DNA of 6,259 nucleotides from Armatimonadota bacterium (GCA_016198805.1 JACQHU010000207.1:1-6259), one strand, 5' to 3'; shown: positions 1 to 5,731, counted from the stretch's first letter. Notes: a model not told the origin generated them from the letters alone. Numbers and translations are program-made.

Positions 1-148
1 CGTCAAGGCCCATGAGCTCCAGGACCACAGCGAGGGCAGCATCCAACAGCGGCTGGAGCGCGACCTCTTCGTTCAGGCGCGCGCCGAGGAGGCTGAGGAG
101 TTCCAGGCGTCTTGCACTGAAAGTCTGTGGCACCCCGGTCGTTTCCAT
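1..148 (-). CDS. GAF-domain sensor-type protein, N-terminal fragment (cut by left edge)
   Basis: This is the first 49 codons of a minus-strand gene that runs off the left edge. The reading begins METTGVPQTFSARRLELLSL and continues as an amphipathic helix with a run like NEEVALQPLLDAALAVVLEL. Such a helix typically leads into a GAF domain in cytoplasmic sensor kinases and GAF regulators; the kinase upstream has the same pattern (SKTISAAVDLDSTLQLI). The start at 148 is supported by a clear Shine-Dalgarno, AAGGG at 155-159, six bases before the ATG. It follows the response regulator by 68 nt in the same direction, so it may be the last seen member of that signalling operon. The catalytic or output domain lies outside the window, so kinase, phosphatase, cyclase or stand-alone GAF protein all remain possible. 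Confidence 0.68.
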   Translation of the reverse strand, partial: METTGVPQTFSARRLELLSLLGARLNEEVALQPLLDAALAVVLELMGLD

Positions 149-216
149 GTGAAACCCTTGCGAGATGTGGATGTCTCGACGTTCGCTGCTCGGGGACCGC
201 CCGGCGGCGGACAGCG
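149..216 (-). promoter_or_regulatory. Tandem hairpins in the gap after the ANTAR regulator
   Basis: Read on the minus strand, this gap begins right after the regulator's stop codon and contains two potential stem-loops. The first (184-216) has an outer stem CGCTG/CAGCG and an inner stem CCGCC/GGCGG with a GCCG loop. The second (161-178) is CGAGA/TCTCG with an 8-nt loop, ending one base before the AAGGG Shine-Dalgarno of the next gene. ANTAR proteins are known to bind paired RNA stem-loops with six-base loops; these loops are 4 and 8 bases, so the match is only in arrangement. No T-run follows, so it is not a standard intrinsic terminator. A regulatory role is inference. Confidence 0.35.
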
Positions 217-789
217 TCAGCCGCCGCGCTCCAGGATCTCCTGGGCGATCTCCTTCATGGGCCGGCGGGAGTCGCGGCTGGTCTTCTGGATTCGCTGAAA
301 CGCTTCGGCTTCCGAGAGGCCCTCTTGCTGCATGAGCACGCCCTTGGCCCGCTCGACCAGCTTGCGGACTTCCAGCATCTCCTCTAGGGTCTTGATCTCC
401 CCGGCGAGAGCCCCCATCGTCCGGAAGTGCGTCAGGGCCATCTCGATGGTCGGGATCAGATCGGCTTCTTTGATCGGCTTGACCAGGTAGGCCATGATGC
501 CCAGGCGTTTGGCCCGATCGACGTACTCACGGTCCCCATACGCGGTGAGGATGATGATCGGCCGGGGGCCGGACGCCAGCACCTGCTGCGCCACGGCCAG
601 GCCGTCGGGTTCGGGCATCTTGATGTCGAGGAATACCAGGTCGGGGTCGAGCTTGCGGATCAGGTCCAGCGAGCGCCGGCCGTCGGCGGCCTCGCCCACG
701 ACCTGGTAGCCGGCCTCGGTCAGCATGGCGCGCAGGCCCATGCGGATGAGGGCCTCGTCGTCGGCGATCAGCACGCGGATCGGCGGCAT
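217..789 (-). CDS. ANTAR-domain response regulator (AmiR/NasT/PdtaR type)
   Basis: A 190-residue two-domain regulator. Residues 4-120 form a receiver domain with the acidic pair D10/D11, phospho-acceptor D55 in LVFLDIKMP, the switch threonine T82 and the invariant lysine K104 in LVKPI. A helical linker (about 121-140) joins it to an ANTAR domain (about 137-188) with the typical run RKLVERAKGVLMQQEGLSE and a third helix ending KEIAQEIL. ANTAR regulators bind RNA stem-loops and usually act by transcription antitermination, so the targets are probably nascent transcripts rather than promoters. The ATG shares one base with the kinase stop codon (TGATG on the minus strand), which implies translational coupling and a cognate pair. 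All receiver key residues are present, so it should be phosphorylatable. The protein is cytoplasmic, with no signal peptide or membrane segment. Confidence 0.96.
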   Translation of the reverse strand: MPPIRVLIADDEALIRMGLRAMLTEAGYQVVGEAADGRRSLDLIRKLDPDLVFLDIKMPEPDGLAVAQQVLASGPRPIIILTAYGDREYVDRAKRLGIMAYLVKPIKEADLIPTIEMALTHFRTMGALAGEIKTLEEMLEVRKLVERAKGVLMQQEGLSEAEAFQRIQKTSRDSRRPMKEIAQEILERGG

Positions 790-2453
790 CAGGCGACGCC
801 CGGCCCGACCTCGCGCACGCGCGGGATCGCCAGCACGGCCCGCGTCCCGCCGCCGGGATCGCCTCGCAACTCGAAGCGGCCCTGCAGGTCCTCGATGACC
901 AGGGCCCTCACGATCTTCAGCCCCAGCGTGTCCGCGCCCATGGAGTCGGTGCCGGCGGGCACGCCGACGCCATCATCGGCCACCTCGACGATCCACTCCC
1001 GCTCAGTCTGGGCCAGCAGCACGCCGATGCGCCCGGTCGTCCGGTCGGGGAAGGCATGCTCGAGCGCGTTCTGCACCAACTCCGTCACCGCCAGCGCCAC
1101 CGACGTGGCCTGCTGCGATGGCATGTAGAGGTCCTCGCCCTCGACGGCGACCTGGAGCTGCAGGGGGGGCCGCGTCATCGTCTGGGCGACGCTGCGGATG
1201 ACCCGCTCCAGCAGGTCGCGGACGTTGATGAGCCGGAAGCCTTCCACCGAGAGGATCTCGTGCACCGCCGCGATGCTCAGGATCCGGTTGATCGTCTCGG
1301 TCAGGACCTCCCGGCCCGAGACCTCCCGCCCGTCACGCAGCTGCAGGCGCAGCAGCATGGCGATGGTCTGGAGGTTGTTCTTCACCCGGTGGTGCATCTC
1401 GCGCACCACCGCCGACCGCACGATCAGCGAGCTGTTCTCGATGGCCAGGGCGGTCTGGTTGGCCAGCGTGGACAGGAGCGAGATCTCGTCCCGGGTGAAC
1501 TGGTGCGGCGTCCCCTTGTAGCAGTTGAAGACGCCCACGACCTTGTCCCGGACGACCAGGGGGACCGCCAGCAGCGCCCGCAGCCCCTCCTCGCGGGCCA
1601 TATCCTTGTGAACGAACCGCGGGTCCTCCAGGACATCCGGCACCGCGATGGGCTGGCCGGACTGCGCCACCAGTCCGACGAGACCCTCGCCGGCCCGCAT
1701 GCTGGGCCGGCTCTGGTAGCGCTCCCCGGCACGGTGGGACGCGGTGAGGACCAGCTCGCCGGTGTGCTCGTCCAGCAGCATCAGGGAGCACAGGCGTGCG
1801 TCCAGCATGCGGGCGGCCATCTCGACGATCAATCGGAGGATCTCCTCCAGGTACAGCGGCGACGTGATGGTCTTGCTGGCCTCGGCCAGCGTGGAGAGCT
1901 CCATGATCTGCCGGCGCATGCTGTCGTGCAGCGCCGCCTTCTCGATGGCGCCGGCGGCCAGGTCGGCGATGATGCTCAGCAGTTCGATCTCGTCGGGGGC
2001 GTACTCATGGACCGCGGTGGTCTGGACGTTCATCGCGCCCAGCACCCGGCCCGCGGTCCGCAGCGGCACCGCCAGCAGGGAGCGGAAGGCGTACTCGCGC
2101 GTGCCGGGCACGTAGACGAACCGCGGGTCGCGCGCGGCGTCGCTGCTGCCGACCGCCTCGCCGTGCCTGGCCGCGTAGCCCGTCAGGCCCTCGCCGAACC
2201 GCAGGCGCGCCCGCCCGATCGACTCCGGCGCCAGGCCGGTCGTCGCCCGAAGGACGATATACTCGCCGCTCGGATCCAGCAGGTAGATGGAGCACGAGTC
2301 CATCCCCATGACCTCGGCAGTTTTGCTGGTAATCAACTGCAGCGTGGAGTCCAGGTCGACCGCGGCGCTGATGGTCTTGCTGATCTCCCGCAGCGCGGTG
2401 ATCTCGGCTTCCTTGCGTTCGAGGCGGGTGCGCGCCGAGGGCGTGGTGCTCAT
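789..2453 (-). CDS. Double-GAF HisKA_2 sensor histidine kinase (PdtaS-like)
   Basis: A 554-residue soluble sensor kinase. Order: a short N-terminal helix (about 10-32), GAF domain 1 (about 35-172), a connecting helix (175-200), GAF domain 2 (about 203-340), the HisKA_2 dimerisation/phosphotransfer helix with EMHHRVKNNLQ at 352-362 (H355 the likely phospho-site, H354 adjacent), then an HATPase_c domain. The N box is ELVQNALEHAF around N462; the G1 box is DDGVGVP at 493-499; GLKIV (511-515) and GGGT (534-537) complete the ATP lid. The two GAF domains share motifs (GEGLTG/GEGLVG, DPRFV, LLAVPL), consistent with domain duplication. There is no transmembrane segment, so it should sense an internal or diffusible signal; the ligand cannot be read from sequence. 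It lies 29 nt after the DUF192 gene and overlaps the ANTAR regulator by one base. No strong Shine-Dalgarno precedes the ATG, so translation may depend on the upstream gene. Confidence 0.96.
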   Translation of the reverse strand: MSTTPSARTRLERKEAEITALREISKTISAAVDLDSTLQLITSKTAEVMGMDSCSIYLLDPSGEYIVLRATTGLAPESIGRARLRFGEGLTGYAARHGEAVGSSDAARDPRFVYVPGTREYAFRSLLAVPLRTAGRVLGAMNVQTTAVHEYAPDEIELLSIIADLAAGAIEKAALHDSMRRQIMELSTLAEASKTITSPLYLEEILRLIVEMAARMLDARLCSLMLLDEHTGELVLTASHRAGERYQSRPSMRAGEGLVGLVAQSGQPIAVPDVLEDPRFVHKDMAREEGLRALLAVPLVVRDKVVGVFNCYKGTPHQFTRDEISLLSTLANQTALAIENSSLIVRSAVVREMHHRVKNNLQTIAMLLRLQLRDGREVSGREVLTETINRILSIAAVHEILSVEGFRLINVRDLLERVIRSVAQTMTRPPLQLQVAVEGEDLYMPSQQATSVALAVTELVQNALEHAFPDRTTGRIGVLLAQTEREWIVEVADDGVGVPAGTDSMGADTLGLKIVRALVIEDLQGRFELRGDPGGGTRAVLAIPRVREVGPGVA

Positions 2454-2482
2454 GGTATCGTCAGAGGCATAGCGCTCATCGG

Positions 2483-2977
2483 TTATTTGGGGATGACCAT
2501 CTCGAGGCGGGCGCCGACGTCGATCCCCTTCCGTTTGAAGAACCCCTGGTTGACTTCGAGGGCGTAGCGATAGGGCTTGCGAGGGACGTAGATATTGAAC
2601 GGACCATTCTCCGGATCGGGCGCGACCGCCATGTCCAGGATCTCAATCAGCCGCCAGTTGCGGTCGATGAAGCCGATCGAGAGCGGGATCAGGGTGTTCT
2701 TCATCCAGAATCCGCCATTGGTGTCTTCGCCGAAGATGAAGAGCATTCCGGCGTTCTCGTCGAGCTTCTCGCGGAACATCAGACCATGAGAGCGGGACTC
2801 GAAGGTGTTCGCGATCTCTACAGAAATCGTCACCCGGCGTCCGCCCTGGTAGATGTGGAGCGTGCCGCGCTCGACCGGCGGTGAGGCGGGCGTCGGCGAC
2901 GGCGCGGCGGATGCCGCCAGGCCGGCGGCCGCGAGGAACACCAGCACCCCTGCTGCGAGACGTCGCATCTTCCACAT
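2483..2977 (-). CDS. Secreted DUF192 (COG1430) protein
   Basis: A 164-residue protein starting MWKMRRLAAGVLVFLAAAGL: basic start, hydrophobic core and an AxA-type cleavage region near residues 22-25, which is a standard Sec signal peptide. A Pro/Ala/Ser-rich linker (26-35) follows. The rest is a DUF192 domain with the family signatures GLMFRE (65-70), GMLFIF (77-82), FWMKNTLIPLSIGFID (90-105) and a terminal YALEVNQGF block (138-147). The domain is a small beta-barrel fold of unknown biochemical function; the mature protein is expected outside the cytoplasmic membrane. The frame stays open another 116 codons upstream, but that stretch is Arg/Cys-rich, lacks family similarity and overlaps the divergent flavoprotein gene, so the start at 2977 is preferred. 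A GGGGA Shine-Dalgarno lies about four bases before it. It heads the minus-strand group and may share its transcript with the sensor kinase. Confidence 0.92.
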   Translation of the reverse strand: MWKMRRLAAGVLVFLAAAGLAASAAPSPTPASPPVERGTLHIYQGGRRVTISVEIANTFESRSHGLMFREKLDENAGMLFIFGEDTNGGFWMKNTLIPLSIGFIDRNWRLIEILDMAVAPDPENGPFNIYVPRKPYRYALEVNQGFFKRKGIDVGARLEMVIPK

Positions 2978-2987
2978 CCAATCCCCA

Positions 2988-3008
2988 CGGGCGGGATGCT
3001 CCCACCCG
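2988..3008. repeat. 21-bp imperfect palindrome upstream of the DUF192 gene
   Basis: The sequence CGGGCGGGA-TGC-TCCCACCCG is an inverted repeat with eight paired positions per arm, one C/A mismatch and a 3-base centre. It lies 11 bp before the DUF192 start codon and just downstream of the likely minus-strand -10 element. It could form an RNA hairpin at the very 5' end of that transcript or serve as an operator for a dimeric repressor. Neither is established; GC-rich DNA produces such repeats readily. Confidence 0.35.
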
Positions 3009-3013
3009 CATCC

Positions 3014-3023
3014 ATGATATGCT
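3014..3023. promoter_or_regulatory. Candidate overlapping divergent -10 elements
   Basis: In the 118-bp gap between the divergent genes this is the most AT-rich spot. On the minus strand 3014-3019 reads TATCAT, five of six matches to the sigma-70 -10 consensus, placed to serve the DUF192 gene. On the plus strand 3015-3023 reads TGATATGCT, an extended -10 (TGn) with four of six matches, placed to serve the flavoprotein gene about 72 bp downstream. Neither has a good -35 hexamer at 16-18 bp. If both are real, RNA polymerase binding would be mutually exclusive. Assigned by eye only. Confidence 0.28.
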
Positions 3024-3083
3024 ACGCAGTGGACACGTGCGCGGCTTCGGAAGAGTTCCACTGTCGTCTCATCCTGCCCTGCC

Positions 3084-3089
3084 GGTGAT
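3084..3089 (+). promoter_or_regulatory. Shine-Dalgarno GGTGAT deciding a GTG start
   Basis: GGTGAT matches the 3' part of the extended Shine-Dalgarno AGGAGGTGATC and lies six bases before GTG 3096. It supports this start for the flavoprotein gene, as no ATG, GTG or TTG occurs in that frame back to the TGA at 3015. A three-codon ATG-ATG-GGG-TGA reading (3088-3099) overlaps the GTG in another frame and could compete for initiation or feed it by re-initiation. Confidence 0.5.
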
Positions 3090-3095
3090 GATGGG

Positions 3096-4352
3096 GTGAC
3101 CTGTGATGTCCTGGTGGTCGGCGCAGGCCCGGCCGGCTCGACGGCGGCCCGCGTGTGCGCGTCGCAGGGTCTGCGCACGATCCTCCTTGAAGAGCACCCG
3201 GAGGTGGGCTGCCCGACCCATTGCACCGGGAAACTGTCGGTGCACGCGTTCGAGCGGTTCGCCCTGCCGCACTCCCTGATCCAGACCGCCCTGCGGGCCG
3301 CGGCGCTGTATGCGCCCGACGGCACCGTGGCCCGGGTCCGGCGGGCCGAGGTGGACTCGTACGTCGTCGACCGCGACCCGTTCGATCGCTACCTGGCCGA
3401 GCGCGCGGCAGAAGCCGGCGCCGAGGTCATCACAGGCGCCCGGGCCCGAACCGTCACGCGCCTGCCGGGCCGGGGGGGTCTGCGGGTGGAGGTCGAGCGG
3501 CGCAGCCGGCTCGCGATCACCGCGCCGCTGATCATCGACGCGGAAGGTGCCAACCCGATCCTGCCGCCGCAGCTGGGCATCCGGCCCCGGCGGACGCTGG
3601 TCCATGGCCTGCAGTACGAGGTCACCGGCGCCGCAGTCGACGACGAGGAGGCCCCCGATCTCTACTTCGGCCGCGACATCGCGCCGGGGTTCTTCGCCTG
3701 GTTCATGCCCACCGGCGGCGACGGTGGGCGCCTGGGGCTGGCCGTGGACCCTCGGATGAGTGACCGGCCCCCGGTGTTCTATCTTGAGCGCCTGAAGGCC
3801 GCGCACCCTGCCGTGGCGCCTCGCATGCGCAAAGCCACGGTCGTGCGGAAACTCGCCGGCCGCATTCCGATCCTTGGCCTGCGGCGGCCGACCTACGCCG
3901 ACGGGATGATGGTCATCGGGGACGCGGCCGGACAGGTGAAGGCGACCAGCGGCGGGGGGATCTACTTCTCAATGCTGGCGGGTGAACTGGCGGGGAATGC
4001 CGCCGGCCGGTACCTGGGACAGGCCGGCGCAGCGGCCTCGCGCGCCCTGGCGGACTACGAGCGCGCGTGGCGGGCCGCCTTCGGCCGAGAGGTCCGCTTC
4101 ACGACGGTGGTCCGGCAGACCCTCAACCGCCTCCCCGACCGTCACATCAGCGCCGTCATCCGCGCGCTGGCGACCGATGGCGGTCTGCGCCGGGCTGTGG
4201 AGGAACACGGCGACACCCAGTACCAGTCGCGATTGTTCCGGCCGGTGCTGGCCGCCGCGCTTCGGGCCGGGGTTCGGGATGTGCGTCTGGCCCCCACGGT
4301 GCTGGCGGCCCTGGCGGCGGTGTTGCTCTCGCTGTCCGGTGAAGGTGCTTGA
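3096..4352 (+). CDS. Geranylgeranyl reductase family FAD-dependent oxidoreductase
   Basis: A 418-residue flavoprotein with a GTG start. The N-terminus is a Rossmann FAD-binding fold: VLVVGAGPAGS at 5-15 and an acidic end of the second strand (LLEEH, 30-34) for the ribose. GCPTHCTGKLS at 38-48 corresponds to the family's conserved Cys-Gly loop near the isoalloxazine ring, with C43 the likely family cysteine. VDRDPFDRYLAERA (91-104) is the second FAD motif, and VIGDAAGQVKATSGGGIYF (273-291) is the GD motif plus the glycine-rich helix start. PGFFAWFMPTGGD (197-209) occupies the substrate-pocket strand. The family saturates isoprenoid double bonds in bacteriochlorophyll side chains, archaeal lipids or menaquinone tails; nothing here identifies the substrate. 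A menaquinone or carotenoid/lipid isoprenoid is plausible in a non-phototroph. The tail (about 395-413) is hydrophobic and could anchor it to the membrane surface. It is transcribed divergently from the DUF192 gene. Confidence 0.88.
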   Translation: MTCDVLVVGAGPAGSTAARVCASQGLRTILLEEHPEVGCPTHCTGKLSVHAFERFALPHSLIQTALRAAALYAPDGTVARVRRAEVDSYVVDRDPFDRYLAERAAEAGAEVITGARARTVTRLPGRGGLRVEVERRSRLAITAPLIIDAEGANPILPPQLGIRPRRTLVHGLQYEVTGAAVDDEEAPDLYFGRDIAPGFFAWFMPTGGDGGRLGLAVDPRMSDRPPVFYLERLKAAHPAVAPRMRKATVVRKLAGRIPILGLRRPTYADGMMVIGDAAGQVKATSGGGIYFSMLAGELAGNAAGRYLGQAGAAASRALADYERAWRAAFGREVRFTTVVRQTLNRLPDRHISAVIRALATDGGLRRAVEEHGDTQYQSRLFRPVLAAALRAGVRDVRLAPTVLAALAAVLLSLSGEGA

Positions 4353-4353
4353 T

Positions 4354-4379
4354 GCGGTTGGCCACAGGCTTTCCACCGC
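4354..4379 (+). other. Bulged hairpin just after the flavoprotein stop
   Basis: GCGG (4354-4357) and TGG (4359-4361) can pair with CCA (4373-4375) and CCGC (4376-4379), with one bulged T and an 11-base loop. It begins two bases after the TGA. The following bases are TTATCC, not a T-run, so it is at best a weak terminator. It also overlaps the first two CCAC elements of the DnaA-box-like array. Confidence 0.2.
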
Positions 4380-4388
4380 TTATCCACA
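4358..4388 (+). repeat. Three 11-bp-phased DnaA-box-like elements, the last a perfect DnaA box
   Basis: Three direct elements share a CCAC core at 4362, 4373 and 4384, exactly 11 bp apart (one helical turn): TTGGCCACA at 4358-4366, CTTTCCACC at 4369-4377 and TTATCCACA at 4380-4388. The third is a perfect match to the DnaA box consensus TTATNCACA; the first matches TTATCCACA at seven of nine positions and the second at six. Phasing places all three on one face of the helix, as expected for cooperative binding. DnaA is known to bind such boxes at origins and at regulated promoters. No dnaA, dnaN or long AT-rich unwinding element is seen here, so a regulatory site upstream of the EndoQ-like gene is more likely than an origin. 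Binding is inference. Confidence 0.5.
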
Positions 4389-4431
4389 ACATATTGGGTA
4401 GTCCGTCTTGATCCTCTACGACATGTTGTGG
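4384..4431. repeat. 9-bp inverted repeat CCACAACAT / ATGTTGTGG
   Basis: CCACAACAT (4384-4392) and its exact reverse complement ATGTTGTGG (4423-4431) are separated by 30 bp. The left arm contains the end of the perfect DnaA box. The right arm carries a degenerate inverted box (TGTGGTAGA against TGTGGATAA). The right arm also sits inside a near-palindrome CTACGACA-TGT-TGTGGTAG (4416-4434, seven of eight pairs). This could be a two-site operator able to loop. Confidence 0.4.
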
Positions 4432-4437
4432 TAGACT
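4408..4437 (+). promoter_or_regulatory. Candidate sigma-70 promoter for the EndoQ-like gene
   Basis: TTGATC at 4408-4413 (four of six to TTGACA) and TAGACT at 4432-4437 (four of six to TATAAT) are separated by 18 bp. TGG directly before the -10 gives an extended -10 (TGn). Transcription would start near 4444, leaving a short leader of about 23 nt. The right arm of the 9-bp inverted repeat lies across the spacer, so a protein bound there would block or modulate polymerase. Assigned by eye, with no experimental support. Confidence 0.38.
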
Positions 4438-4464
4438 CCCGGTAACGAGCGGTACAGGGAGTCT
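4433..4464 (+). promoter_or_regulatory. 8-bp inverted repeat enclosing the Shine-Dalgarno of the EndoQ-like gene
   Basis: AGACTCCC (4433-4440) pairs perfectly with GGGAGTCT (4457-4464) across a 16-base loop. The right arm contains most of the Shine-Dalgarno AGGGAG (4456-4461), which lies five bases before ATG 4467. In a transcript covering both arms (for example read-through from the flavoprotein gene) the ribosome site would be hidden. A transcript started at about 4444 would lack the left arm and expose it. That would favour expression from the local promoter; the mechanism is inference. Confidence 0.42.
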
Positions 4465-4466
4465 CC

Positions 4467-5717
4467 ATGCGGATCATCGCGGACCTGCACCTCCATTCGC
4501 GATACAGCCGGGCGACGAGCCGGGACATGGACGTGGAGAACATGGCCCGCTGGGCCAAGATCAAGGGAATCGCCCTGCTGGGGACCGGAGACTTCACGCA
4601 CCCCGTCTGGCTGCGGGAACTCCGTGCCAGGCTCCGGCCCACCGACCGCGGCCTGTACGTCCACGACGGCACCCACTTCATGCTGACCGTAGAGGTGTCC
4701 AACGTCTACCCGGCCGGCGGCCGGCTCCGGAAGATCCACAACATCATCTGCGCGCCCTCGTTCGAGACGGTCGACAAGATCAACGCGGTTCTGGGCCGGT
4801 TCGGGAACCTGCTGGCGGACGGCCGGCCGACGCTGACCCTGCCCAGCGACCGCATGGTCGAGTACCTCATGGAGATCTCGCCCGACTGCATGGTCATCCC
4901 AGCCCACGCGTGGACCCCGTGGTTCTCCCTGTACGGGAGCAACTCGGGCTTCGACCGCATCGCGGAGTGCTTCGGCGATCAACTGAAGCACATCGCCGCG
5001 GTCGAAACCGGGCTGTCCAGCGATCCCCTGATGAACTGGCGTCTGTCGGAACTCGACCGGGTGGTGCTGGTCAGCAACTCCGATGCCCACTCGCCGGCCA
5101 AACTCGGACGCGAGGCCAACGTCTTCGCCTGCGAGCTGGACTACTTTGAGATCATGCGCGTCCTGCGCGAGAAGGACACCTCGCGCTTTCTGTACACCAT
5201 CGAGTTCTTCCCGGAGGAAGGCAAGTATCACTACGACGGCCACCGCGCCTGCAACCGCCGGATGAGCCCCAAGGAGACCAAGGCGGCCGGCGGCAAGTGT
5301 CCCACCTGCGGGCGGTCGCCCACCGTCGGTGTCATGCACCGCGTGGAACTGCTGGCCGACCGGGAGGAGGGTTATGTGCCCGAGGGCGCGGTCCCGTACC
5401 GCAACCTGATCCCCCTGGAGGAGATCATCGCGGAAGCCAACGGCGCCCAGCCCGGCACCGCCGGGGTGCGGGAGGTGTACTTCAAGCTCTGCCAGGCCTT
5501 CGGAGGCGAGTTCAACGTCCTGCTGGAGGCTCCCATCGAGGAGGTCCGCCGGCACACGTCACCGCGCATCGCCGAAGGCCTGCACCGCGTGCGGGAAGGG
5601 CGCGTCAGCATCGCGCCCGGTTACGATGGTGTCTTCGGCGAGATCAGCATCTTCAAGGACGGCGAGGAGATCCGCGAGTCACTTGAGGAAGAGCCGGCGC
5701 AGATCACGCTCTTCTGA
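4467..5717 (+). CDS. PHP-domain endonuclease Q-like DNA repair protein with C-terminal clamp motif
   Basis: A 416-residue protein matching the EndoQ/TIGR00375 family in length and layout. The N-terminal PHP metallo-hydrolase domain shows DLHLHSRYS (6-14), GTGDFTHP (39-46), E76 in TVEVS, H91, H147 in IPAHAWTPW, and NSDAHSP (204-210), which supply the metal ligands. A probable zinc module follows: HRAC (259-262) and CPTCG (278-282), leading into VGVMHRVELLADR (287-299), typical of the family. The C-terminal part (about 300-395) is a helical DNA-binding region. Characterised EndoQ enzymes nick DNA 5' to deaminated bases (uracil, hypoxanthine, xanthine) and abasic sites. The protein ends EEEPAQITLF; QITLF fits the bacterial sliding-clamp pentapeptide QLxLF and resembles the PCNA-binding tail of archaeal EndoQ. 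Start ATG 4467 has Shine-Dalgarno AGGGAG five bases upstream. PHP fold and family are secure; substrate range is from family knowledge. Confidence 0.9.
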   Translation: MRIIADLHLHSRYSRATSRDMDVENMARWAKIKGIALLGTGDFTHPVWLRELRARLRPTDRGLYVHDGTHFMLTVEVSNVYPAGGRLRKIHNIICAPSFETVDKINAVLGRFGNLLADGRPTLTLPSDRMVEYLMEISPDCMVIPAHAWTPWFSLYGSNSGFDRIAECFGDQLKHIAAVETGLSSDPLMNWRLSELDRVVLVSNSDAHSPAKLGREANVFACELDYFEIMRVLREKDTSRFLYTIEFFPEEGKYHYDGHRACNRRMSPKETKAAGGKCPTCGRSPTVGVMHRVELLADREEGYVPEGAVPYRNLIPLEEIIAEANGAQPGTAGVREVYFKLCQAFGGEFNVLLEAPIEEVRRHTSPRIAEGLHRVREGRVSIAPGYDGVFGEISIFKDGEEIRESLEEEPAQITLF

Positions 5718-5731
5718 GGCATCCTCCCGAC

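Noticed and set aside
427..1128. 233-codon plus-strand frame opposite the regulator and kinase C-terminus
   Set aside because: Antisense shadow of two conserved genes with intact signature motifs.
1056..2567. 503-codon plus-strand open frame antisense to the sensor kinase
   Set aside because: It is a GC-driven shadow: Arg/Asp/Gln/His-rich, without recognisable domains, lying opposite a kinase with complete motifs.
2978..3325. N-terminal extension of the DUF192 gene to an ATG at 3325
   Set aside because: The extra 116 residues resemble no domain, overlap the divergent flavoprotein gene and would bury the signal peptide; start 2977 has a Shine-Dalgarno.
3069..3806. 245-codon minus-strand frame opposite the flavoprotein gene
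   Set aside because: Shadow frame of the conserved FAD-binding coding sequence; Arg/Gly/Gln-rich with no domain.
4354..4379. Intrinsic terminator after the flavoprotein gene
   Set aside because: The stem is short and bulged and no T-run follows.
4353..4466. Replication origin suggested by the DnaA boxes
   Set aside because: Only one perfect box, no long AT-rich unwinding tract and no dnaA, dnaN, gidA or rpmH nearby; a regulatory site is more economical.
4416..5555. 379-codon minus-strand open frame antisense to the EndoQ-like gene
   Set aside because: Low-complexity Gly/Val/Asp/Arg composition and no motif; the opposite strand encodes a full conserved PHP protein with a good ribosome site.
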